Shown one piece after another: positions 8,451 to 15,342 of a DNA stretch of 38,861 bases. How positions within the stretch are numbered: position 1 is the stretch's first letter; each line of letters starts with the position of its first letter. Source of the stretch: Bacteroidales bacterium (GTDB taxonomy: Bacteria > Bacteroidota > Bacteroidia > Bacteroidales > GCA-2748055); assembly GCA_029210585.1 (NCBI GenBank), contig JARGFP010000028.1, forward strand, positions 1 to 38,861, in the 5' to 3' direction. Made by a program: the position numbers and the translations under genes. A model generated the notes under the pieces. That model worked only from the letters and a program-made list of their open reading frames with translations, did no database searches and had not been told where the DNA came from.

Positions 8451-9105
8451 GATTACGAGATTTTAAGTTGAACTTCATTTTCGCTTCGCAATTTTAATTC
8501 CTTGCTTCCTGGGTTATTTTCACACGTGCTTTTTTTGTTGACCTGGTTCCCTGCAGTACAGATCTTCGAATCTGCGCTTTTTGTTGACCTGGTTCCCTGC
8601 AGTACTGATCTTCGAATCTGCTCTTTTTGTTGACCTGGTTCCCTGCAGTACTGATCTTCGAATCTGCTCTTTTTGTTGACCTGGTTCCCTGCAGTACAGA
8701 TCTTCGCCACGCTGTTTTACTTATGTGCCGCTTTCCTTCTCTGCTTTTTTCCGTTCCTGCTTTTTTCATTCTACTGCGTCCCACTGTTGTAAGAGTACGC
8801 AGTATTCCAACAAATGGTTGCATTCGTCATGCTTTTTTAATGTTTGAAGTACTTTTTTTAGCATTTCATCCTATTTTCATCCTGGTTTCATACCACACCC
8901 CTCCATTTTACCAGACCACCGGATCCGGGTGTTAATACTACCCAAACGGCCTGTTCGATTCCGTACACCACCGTTGCAACACCGTTCACTTTTAACCTTT
9001 AAATATTTGCGCACCAATCTCTGTATATTCTTGTTTTATAATTACTTATAATTTTTGGCACACCGTATGTTATACTACTGTCAAACGACAAAATAAAAAT
9101 TCAGA
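8451..9105. other. Long intergenic region between divergent genes, containing a 46-bp repeat array
   Basis: 655 bases between the minus-strand lipoprotein gene and the plus-strand W-M-T repeat protein gene. It contains the tandem repeat array at 8533-8706, a CCGGATCCGG palindrome at 8919-8928, and an AT-rich stretch before the ATG at 9106. That stretch has a near-match to the -7 element (TAATTTTTG, one base too long, near 9049). Open frames on the minus strand over the array arise because the unit has no stop codons and are not considered genes. Confidence 0.6.
8533..8706. repeat. 46-bp tandem repeat, 3.8 copies
   Basis: Units at 8533-8578, 8579-8624, 8625-8670 and a partial 8671-8706. Each holds TTGTTGACCTGGTTCC, then CTGCAGTAC, then GATCTTCGAATCTG and a T-run. 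The two inner copies are identical. The outer copies share CAGTACAGATC where the inner ones have CAGTACTGATC, so the array probably grew by internal duplication. Repeats abut with no unique spacers, so it is not a CRISPR array. Confidence 0.93.
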
Positions 9106-9753
9106 ATGATGAAAGCAATGATTGAGAACAACAGGAGCAGCAGGGTACTGACAACAGGATTGATCCTCACCATGGCAACAGCCATTGGATACGGACAGGG
9201 ACTCCTTGCTGAGGGCGCCGCAAAACTCTTCAATGCACTTACCAATAATAATACCAATGAGCAGTCCATGATTCACCGGATAACTTATGCCGGACAGGCC
9301 AGCAGGAATGCCGAGAGGGAATTCAGCCCGAAGGTGGTAAGAAGTTTCAACGTGGAAGCAGTGAATATCACTTTTGAACAGGAGGTAAAATCAGAAGACT
9401 GGATGACCGAATCATTCGCCGGCAATGTTGAAGCAGGTGTAGAAGTTGAAACCTGGATGACTACCCCCATTTCCGAATCAATTGAAACACCGGTCAGCGT
9501 GGAGACATGGATGACCACACCAATGAACCAGGACCTGGAAGAAGCAGTCACAGTTGAGGAATGGATGACCGTACCAATGAATGAAAACCTGGAAGCAGCA
9601 CCGGTCACCGAAGAATGGATGACCACCCCACTCTATACCAGCGTTGAAACTGCACCGGAAGTCGAAAACTGGATGACCACTCCCCTGGTCGGTAATGAAG
9701 CATCAGAAGAACCTGTCCAGCTGGAAGCATGGATGACAGAATCTTTCAGGTAG
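9106..9753 (+). CDS. Secreted protein of 18-residue W-M-T repeats
   Basis: 215 residues. A hydrophobic N-terminal segment (about residues 13-30, ending IGYGQG) looks like a signal peptide or membrane anchor. The C-terminal half carries seven WMT motifs at W99, W117, W135, W153, W171, W189 and W209, spaced 18, 18, 18, 18, 18 and 20 residues. The five inner motifs read WMT(T/V)P(I/L/M); the first and last read WMTESF. Between them are acidic Val-Glu segments, giving a unit like V-E-x-W-M-T-T-P. I recall WMT-bearing hypothetical proteins in Bacteroidota but know no function. Alternatives are a structural or cell-surface repeat protein or a peptide precursor. A hairpin terminator follows about 90 bases downstream, so it is probably transcribed alone. 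Confidence 0.78.
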   Translation: MMKAMIENNRSSRVLTTGLILTMATAIGYGQGLLAEGAAKLFNALTNNNTNEQSMIHRITYAGQASRNAEREFSPKVVRSFNVEAVNITFEQEVKSEDWMTESFAGNVEAGVEVETWMTTPISESIETPVSVETWMTTPMNQDLEEAVTVEEWMTVPMNENLEAAPVTEEWMTTPLYTSVETAPEVENWMTTPLVGNEASEEPVQLEAWMTESFR

Positions 9754-9842
9754 ACAGGAAACAGCCGGGTTCCTCGGGACAGGAGATCAACCAGGCACCC
9801 GGATCAAACACACAGCACCATCATCACCTCCATATAAACGCA

Positions 9843-9877
9843 CAGCCGGTTCCATCACGGGACCGGCTGTTTATTTA
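9843..9877 (+). terminator. Hairpin terminator after the W-M-T repeat gene
   Basis: Stem CAGCCGGT (9843-9850) / ACCGGCTG (9862-9869) with an 11-base loop, followed by TTTATTT. It separates the repeat-protein gene from the methyltransferase-kinase operon downstream. Confidence 0.75.
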
Positions 9878-10027
9878 CCAGACTACCTGGTTTTCAGATC
9901 ACAGCGAGGCGGAAAGTCAGGAGCTGTATGGAAAATATGCAATGCTGTGCAACAATTTCTCTTTGAACACCGTAAAAGATACAGTTTAAAAGTTACTGGA
10001 TATAACCCAACCCTCAACTCAAACAAT

Positions 10028-10933
10028 ATGTTTCAGACTGATACCGGCGGCAATATTAAACGGCTGCCTTCAGAAACACGCGTCTTTCTCACCACCCTCA
10101 TGAAACAAGGTGGTCCGGCACCCGACGATTACCTGGAGTTCACACACCTGGTGAATAACCTCGGATCCGAATCACTGGATGATTTCAGGGCCATTATCGC
10201 TGATGCGCTTACGGAAAACACCCTGATCGGTCATGCTTACGTCAAACCCTTCGGCTACCCGGGCGATTTCACAATCATTCGTAACATTTACCAGGAACAC
10301 GTCAACCCCGATAAAAGGTTCCATAACTGGGACCGGTTCTTCCAGGACCAGGCCGGGGCCAATGCAGTAAGAAACAGGAAACAATATTTCCTCGAGCATT
10401 GTGAACTACTGGAAAAAAAGAATCCGGAAAACCCATCAGTCCTGATCCTCGGAAGCGGACCGGCAACCGATGTGCATGAATACCTGGCCACACATCCCGA
10501 CAGCAGGATACATTTCTGCCTGATTGATTTCGACCAGCATGCAATCGATTTCGCCGAACAGCAAAACAGTGAATTTGGCGATTCAGTGAAGTATTTCAGA
10601 ATCAATGTATTACGATACAAGCCCACGAAGATGTTCGACCTGATATGGAGTGCCGGGCTGTTCGACTATTTCAAAGAGAAGCATTTTGCCTATATGATCA
10701 ATAAATATTATAAATTTCTGAACAAGGACGGAGAGTTTATTATTGGGAATTTTTCGCTGAACAACCCCACCAAAAGACTCATGGAAGTACTCTCCGACTG
10801 GTATCTTAACCACCGTTCAAAACACGACCTCATCAACGTCGCCATGGAGGCTGGGATCGCCGAAGAAAACATTTCGGTCGATATGGAAGCATTGGGGGTC
10901 AACCTTTTCCTTCATATCAGGCAACCTGGTTAA
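10028..10933 (+). CDS. PhcB-like SAM-dependent methyltransferase
   Basis: 301 residues from ATG 10028 (the frame opens at GTG 9947, but family-like sequence begins after 10028). A helical N-terminal part contains GYPGD (76-80) and AVRNR (113-117), blocks I associate with proteins annotated as 3-hydroxypalmitic acid methyl ester biosynthesis (PhcB-like). The methyltransferase core follows with GSGPATDV (142-149), acidic D167 in LIDFD and a WSAGLFDYF block. PhcB of Ralstonia methylates a 3-hydroxy fatty acid to make a diffusible signal. The stop is 13 bases before a six-TM histidine kinase gene, and a response regulator follows, matching phcB-phcS-phcR order. Methyltransferase class is certain; the lipid-signal role is inferred from family memory and context. 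Confidence 0.72.
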   Translation: MFQTDTGGNIKRLPSETRVFLTTLMKQGGPAPDDYLEFTHLVNNLGSESLDDFRAIIADALTENTLIGHAYVKPFGYPGDFTIIRNIYQEHVNPDKRFHNWDRFFQDQAGANAVRNRKQYFLEHCELLEKKNPENPSVLILGSGPATDVHEYLATHPDSRIHFCLIDFDQHAIDFAEQQNSEFGDSVKYFRINVLRYKPTKMFDLIWSAGLFDYFKEKHFAYMINKYYKFLNKDGEFIIGNFSLNNPTKRLMEVLSDWYLNHRSKHDLINVAMEAGIAEENISVDMEALGVNLFLHIRQPG

Positions 10934-10945
10934 AAATAATTGCAT

Positions 10946-12943
10946 ATGCCTCAGGCCAGCGCAAAGAAACGAAAGTTAAATTTATTGGGAATGCCCACTT
11001 CGGCATTCCAGGGCTGGAACCTGAATAAATTTACACTGCAGTATGCGGGCAGCCTGGCATCCTACGAAAAGCCCTACAGGGAGGATTATATCAGGCGCTC
11101 ACTGAATCCTTTCAGGTTCTCAATCATCCTGGCAATCTTCTTTTATGACATATTCGCCTTCCTGGATGCCATCCTGCTGCCGGAACTGAAAACCACTTTC
11201 TGGATCATCCGGTTCGGGTTTGTAACCCCGGTACTGCTGGCGGTTCTTGCATTCTCCTTCACCCCGTCATTTAAGAGACATATGCAACCCGTTATCAGCG
11301 GGATCATGTACATCACCGGGCTCGGCATCATCATTATGATTATTCTTGCCGCACGCGTGGCCAATCATTATACCTATTATGCCGGGCTGATGCTCATCTT
11401 CATCTTTGGCTATACCTTCATCAGGGCCCGCTTTATTTACGCATCCATTGCCGGCTGGTCCATCGTGATCACATACGAAATAGCGGCATTCCTGCTACTG
11501 GAAACCCCCGCTGAAACGCTGATCAACAACAATTATTTCTTTATCAGCGCCAACGTTATCGGGATGTTTATTAGTTATTTCATGGAAGCATCGGAGCGCA
11601 GGGACTTCTATATGCGGGTACTGCTTGAGGAAGAACAACAGAAGGTACAACAGGCAAACAATGCCCTTGAAAAACGTGTACAGGAACGCACCCGTCAGCT
11701 TACTTTTGCCAACAAGGATCTCAAGAAAGAGATCGAGATCAGGAAACAACAGGAAAAGGAGAAGACCAAGCTGGAATCACAACTCCTGCAATTGCAAAAG
11801 ATGGAGACCATTGGCACGCTGGCAGGAGGTGTTGCACACGATTTCAACAATATTCTTACCCCGATACTGGGGTATACGGAAATGGCCCTCGAGGAACTTT
11901 CCCAGGAATCCACACTGCGCTACGACATTGAACAGATCAATAATGCGGCCCTCAGGGGCAAAGACCTCGTGCAGCAGATTCTCACTTTCAGCAGACAGGT
12001 GGATATTGACAAAAAAGCCATTCATTTAAATGATATCGTTGTGGAAGCACTGAACCTTTCCCGTGCTTCCTTCCCCTCACGATTCACAATCAGGCAGGAA
12101 CTTGACCCCGACTGCGGCACAGTGCTGGCCGATGCTTCCCAGATGCACCAGATTGTAATGAACCTGCTGACCAATTCCTATCACGCGATGGCAAAGGCGG
12201 GCAATGGACAGCTGACAGTCAGGCTGTACGCAACCGAACTTCAACCGAAAGTGCTTAAAGGTAAGCGCACAATGAAAACCGCTAACGGTACATTTGTATG
12301 TCTTTCCGTAGCCGATACCGGGCACGGAATGGATAAGAAAACACAGGAACGGATTTTCGAACCCTTCTTCACCTCAAAGGAAGTGGGGTCAGGCTCAGGC
12401 TTAGGGCTTTCAGTTGTACATGGTATCGTCACCAATAACGGGGGATATATTGAAGTAGAAAGTCAGGTGGGTAAAGGGACCACTTTCCGCATCTACCTGC
12501 CGCAACATTCAAAAGGTCCGCTCATTGCCCGGCAGGGAGAGAAGGAAATTAAACCCGGCCAGGAACACATCATGTTCGTGGATGATGAAAAAGAGATCAC
12601 CTACATGGGCAAGAAAATGCTGGAATCCCTCGGCTACAAGGTTGACATTCATTCCGATGCATCCGTGGCACTGGAAGATATTAAAAAGAATCCCGTAAAG
12701 TACGACCTGCTGGTGACCGACCAGTCGATGCCCAAAATGCTGGGGACAGAACTTGTGGCAGAGGCAAAAAAATATAACACCGGACTGAAATGCATCATTA
12801 TTACCGGGTACAACGACGCCGTTCCTTCCGATGCTATACAGGATCCGGACATCGATGAAATCCTGCTCAAACCACTTATTCTAAGCGAGTTCAGCAAACT
12901 GATACGCGATGTGCTATCGAAAAAACCAAACGTTCCCACCTGA
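10946..12943 (+). CDS. Six-TM hybrid sensor histidine kinase with C-terminal receiver
   Basis: 665 residues from ATG 10946. Residues about 55-215 form six hydrophobic segments, ending in a NNNYFFISANVIGMF block. A coiled coil follows (about 222-285), then HisKA with phospho-acceptor H298 (GGVAHDFNN), HATPase_c (N-box NLLTNSYHAM around 406-415, DTGHGM at 457-462, GSGSGLGL at 481-488), and a receiver with D546/D547, acceptor D592 (VTDQSMP) and K642. It should sense a signal within or across the membrane and pass phosphate through its receiver or to the separate regulator downstream. The membrane part recalls the anchors of six-TM adenylate cyclases and, by position, CqsS/PhcS-type receptors; that assignment is from memory. 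It follows the PhcB-like gene by 13 bases, so they are almost certainly co-transcribed. Confidence 0.9.
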   Translation: MPQASAKKRKLNLLGMPTSAFQGWNLNKFTLQYAGSLASYEKPYREDYIRRSLNPFRFSIILAIFFYDIFAFLDAILLPELKTTFWIIRFGFVTPVLLAVLAFSFTPSFKRHMQPVISGIMYITGLGIIIMIILAARVANHYTYYAGLMLIFIFGYTFIRARFIYASIAGWSIVITYEIAAFLLLETPAETLINNNYFFISANVIGMFISYFMEASERRDFYMRVLLEEEQQKVQQANNALEKRVQERTRQLTFANKDLKKEIEIRKQQEKEKTKLESQLLQLQKMETIGTLAGGVAHDFNNILTPILGYTEMALEELSQESTLRYDIEQINNAALRGKDLVQQILTFSRQVDIDKKAIHLNDIVVEALNLSRASFPSRFTIRQELDPDCGTVLADASQMHQIVMNLLTNSYHAMAKAGNGQLTVRLYATELQPKVLKGKRTMKTANGTFVCLSVADTGHGMDKKTQERIFEPFFTSKEVGSGSGLGLSVVHGIVTNNGGYIEVESQVGKGTTFRIYLPQHSKGPLIARQGEKEIKPGQEHIMFVDDEKEITYMGKKMLESLGYKVDIHSDASVALEDIKKNPVKYDLLVTDQSMPKMLGTELVAEAKKYNTGLKCIIITGYNDAVPSDAIQDPDIDEILLKPLILSEFSKLIRDVLSKKPNVPT

Positions 12944-13058
12944 TGCGCAACACCACCGGGAATAAATAACAGGCGCGCTGATGATGGTATTTCCTGCGTA
13001 AGAAAATGGTTATTATTCTGAATTGAAAAACGCCACCGGACCCATTAAAAAAAAGAAA

Positions 13059-13439
13059 ATGAACCAGACAAAAAAAATACTGATCATTGATGATGAACCG
13101 GATATCCTGGTCATGCTCAAAAAAATGATGGAACGTGCCGGGTTCGATGTCAGGCTGGCTGTCAACGGTGACGAGGGATTATTGAGCTTCTATGAAGAAA
13201 CGCCTGACCTGGTGATCACCGATATCATCATGCCGGAAAAAGAAGGATTGGAGATCATCAGGGAAATGAAAAAACAGCACCCCGCTCTGAAAATCATCGC
13301 GATTTCCGGGGGTGGACGGATCTCGGCAGAGAGTTACCTCGAAACAGCCGGCCATTTCGGTGCCAACCGCATCTTCCAGAAACCCTTCACCCAGTCAGAG
13401 ATCGTATCTGCCGTAAAATCATTGCTGGAAACTGATTAG
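13059..13439 (+). CDS. Single-domain response regulator (CheY-like)
   Basis: 126 residues forming just one receiver domain: acidic pair D11/D12 (IIDDEPD), phospho-acceptor D55 in VITDIIMP, S83 in AISGGG and K108 in FQKPF. No DNA-binding or enzymatic output domain follows, so it works as a phosphate shuttle or by protein contact. The frame opens at TTG 13023, but ATG 13059 fits the receiver start exactly. It lies 115 bases after the hybrid kinase gene, same strand, probably in the same transcription unit or a close partner. It converges on the SDR gene; no terminator hairpin is obvious between them. Confidence 0.92.
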   Translation: MNQTKKILIIDDEPDILVMLKKMMERAGFDVRLAVNGDEGLLSFYEETPDLVITDIIMPEKEGLEIIREMKKQHPALKIIAISGGGRISAESYLETAGHFGANRIFQKPFTQSEIVSAVKSLLETD

Positions 13440-13541
13440 AACAAATCAGCACTCCTTTCTGCTACAGCATACCGGATGTGGCGCAGAACTCCTGCTAAAC
13501 ATAGCCACTGCCTCCCGCAACCAGGGAAGCGAAACCGCACC

Positions 13542-14249
13542 TTAAAGATCCCGCACATCCTGGAAACTGCCGGACGGAAATTTTTTGAGCCGTGAGATGG
13601 CATCGGCAATGCCCGGGGCGGCTTTCTCCGGGGACGGCATCTTGTCGGTCCCCTTCAGACTTTTCAGTTTCTGCACCACGGGAAACTTCTCCTCTTCCTC
13701 GATCGAGTAAATATAATCCTGCATGCCGGTGTCGATAATCCCCGGTGCAAGCGCAGTAAAATGCGTCTCCGGATGCTCTTTGGCATAAAGATCGATCAGC
13801 ATGTTGAGTGTGGCCTTGGAAAGTGAATAGGCATTCCATCCCCTGGAACCACTCACTGCCGCACCCGAGGAGATCGCAACCACCTGCCCGATCTCAGGAA
13901 CGGTATCAAACAACGCATCAATCAACACCTTGTTCGACCAGACATTGATATCCATCACCCGCCTGATTTCCTCCAGCGACGTATCCTTCATGTCGTTGAT
14001 CCTGCTCACCACGCCTGCATTCAGAATCACCAGGCCGAGACTTCCGACACCACCAAGAAAACCCTCCAGGCTTCCGGCAATCTCATCAAATGCTGCCAGG
14101 TCCTGCGAAAGAAAATGGAAATTGGAAAATGCATCCAGCGCTTCGTTGTGGCTCCTGCTGATGCCATACACCTCGTGCCCCTTCTGCAGGTAAGATTGTG
14201 CCAGTCCGTACCCGACTCCCGAACTCGTTCCTGTAATCAGTATATTCAT
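13542..14249 (-). CDS. Short-chain dehydrogenase/reductase (SDR)
   Basis: 235 residues with the classical SDR layout: cofactor loop TGTSSGVG (6-13), NAG (77-79), catalytic serine in AISSGAA (127-128), and YSLSK with Y141 and K145. PGIIDT after the catalytic site is typical. Sequence after residue 190 is variable and gives no substrate; sepiapterin-reductase-like and general oxidoreductases are both possible. The frame extends to 14288, but the extra residues precede the invariant beta-1 strand, so ATG 14249 (MNILITG) is chosen. Upstream on the minus strand, CAAATTTG (one mismatch to TAnnTTTG) is a weak promoter candidate near 14272. Confidence 0.9.
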   Translation of the reverse strand: MNILITGTSSGVGYGLAQSYLQKGHEVYGISRSHNEALDAFSNFHFLSQDLAAFDEIAGSLEGFLGGVGSLGLVILNAGVVSRINDMKDTSLEEIRRVMDINVWSNKVLIDALFDTVPEIGQVVAISSGAAVSGSRGWNAYSLSKATLNMLIDLYAKEHPETHFTALAPGIIDTGMQDYIYSIEEEEKFPVVQKLKSLKGTDKMPSPEKAAPGIADAISRLKKFPSGSFQDVRDL

Positions 14250-14406
14250 AGTACTTTCTGATTTTTTTTCCTGCAAATTTGAATTCATCCGGACCGGTAT
14301 TCACCCGCATATTTCTCTCCGTTCCCGGTCCTCCGGATCCAGCAGTCACCCACGCTCTACGCTCTGTTCCCGGTTCACCTCATCTATCGCTCTCCTGGTC
14401 CCGGAG

Positions 14407-14679
14407 TCACCTGCTCTCCTGATTTTCTTTGTTCTCCTCACGCTTATTCTGCAGTTCTTCCTCTCGCTCCTTCCGTTTCTTCTTCAACCACCAGATATAA
14501 AAAATGAACAGCAATACCGGGGCAACGATAAAAATGAGAATATTGGGAAGTGTAATCGGCACCGGCTCCGGCTCACCGGTAGGTATACTCGTTGGTCCCT
14601 GCGCCGCGACCTGTTGCAGGCTGTACAACAGGAAAACTGACAAGGCTGAAATGCTGCGGATGATCTTTCTTACTTGCAT
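14407..14679 (-). CDS. Small membrane protein with charged tail
   Basis: 90 residues. An N-terminal signal peptide or first TM (VRKIIRSISALSVFLLYSLQQ, cut likely after AAQ around residue 26), a short Pro/Glu-rich extracytoplasmic stretch (GEPEPVPITLP), one TM (about 46-65, LIFIVAPVLLFIFYIWWL), and a highly charged C-terminal tail of about 24 residues rich in Lys, Arg, Glu and Asn. The topology predicts the tail in the cytoplasm. No family is recognised. A good promoter (-33 TTTG and -7 TAAATTTG) lies upstream, supporting a real gene. It is divergent from the ABM-domain gene. Confidence 0.65.
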   Translation of the reverse strand: MQVRKIIRSISALSVFLLYSLQQVAAQGPTSIPTGEPEPVPITLPNILIFIVAPVLLFIFYIWWLKKKRKEREEELQNKREENKENQESR

Positions 14680-14730
14680 ATCTCTTAATATATTTTAGGA
14701 TGTCTCCCCGAAACTATTCAATAGATATAG

Positions 14731-14764
14731 CAAATTTAAGAGAGAATTGTTTAAGAAGGTCAAA
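14731..14764 (-). promoter_or_regulatory. Bacteroidota promoter (-33 TTTG, -7 TAAATTTG) for the small membrane protein
   Basis: On the minus strand TTTG (14764-14761) is followed after 22 bases by TAAATTTG (14738-14731), fitting the sigma-ABfr consensus. It lies 52 bases before the ATG at 14679. Confidence 0.55.
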
Positions 14765-14802
14765 AATCTCCGTGCATTCTGGGGTCCTGCGTCTCAAACT
14801 CC

Positions 14803-14810
14803 TATCTTTG
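14803..14810 (+). promoter_or_regulatory. -7 element (TATCTTTG) for the ABM-domain gene
   Basis: TATCTTTG matches TAnnTTTG and lies 38 bases before ATG 14849. A weak -33-like TTCTGG lies about 20 bases upstream. It is arranged back-to-back with the minus-strand promoter at 14731-14764. Confidence 0.5.
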
Positions 14811-14848
14811 AATAACAAACCTTACAGAAACCGAAAAACCGATACACC

Positions 14849-15139
14849 ATGATTGCAACCATTGTACATGTAAAAGTCAAAAAAGAACACATCGAAGCAT
14901 TCATCCGTGCCACGGTGCAGAACCATGAAGAATCTGTAAAAGAGAATGGCAACATGCGGTTCGACATCCTGCAAAAAGGCGATGACCCCACACAGTTTGC
15001 ACTCTATGAAGCCTATGTAACGGAGGAGTTCGCCGCGGCCCACAAACATACCCCCCACTACCTGGAATGGAAAGAAACCGTGCAGGAGTGGATGACCGAA
15101 CCCAGGGAAGGCGTAAGGTACAATGCCATCAAACCCTGA
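14849..15139 (+). CDS. LsrG-like antibiotic biosynthesis monooxygenase (ABM) domain protein
   Basis: 96 residues, a single ferredoxin-like ABM domain. The pattern NHEESVKENGNMRFDIL then FALYEAY and HKHTPHY closely parallels E. coli LsrG (NHLGSVQEEGNLRFDVL, FYIYEAY, HKTTPHY), which isomerises phospho-AI-2. Many other ABM proteins with similar sequence are quinol monooxygenases or of unknown role, so LsrG function is only a suggestion; no lsr kinase or transporter is visible here. Such proteins normally form dimers. The gene has its own -7 element and is followed by ~200 bases without a gene. Confidence 0.85.
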   Translation: MIATIVHVKVKKEHIEAFIRATVQNHEESVKENGNMRFDILQKGDDPTQFALYEAYVTEEFAAAHKHTPHYLEWKETVQEWMTEPREGVRYNAIKP

Positions 15140-15342
15140 ACAACACGCCCCGGGTCCCTCAATACTTTTGTGCCATAGCCAAAAGTTCATGGCTCCCTGT
15201 TCACCTGATCCCATTGCGCAACAGCAGCGCATCGTATCTGTTTTCATTCTAAATTAGCACTGCGCCAGACTGTTGGCCGACAACCGTTTCTGTTTTTCCC
15301 TATTTTTAGCGGAACAAACTACTACCAAACAGTACCAACACG

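Noticed and set aside
8533-8706. Tandem repeats considered as a CRISPR array
   Set aside because: Units abut directly with no unique spacers and no cas genes are present.
8453-8823. Minus-strand open frames with repeated peptide patterns over the 46-bp array
   Set aside because: The 46-bp unit lacks stops in all three minus frames, so the open frames follow from the repeat; the peptides are low-quality and no leader is present.
15085-15110. EWMTEP in the ABM-domain protein resembling the W-M-T repeat motif
   Set aside because: LsrG-type proteins have MTGPR at the same place, so the match is a family feature and coincidence.
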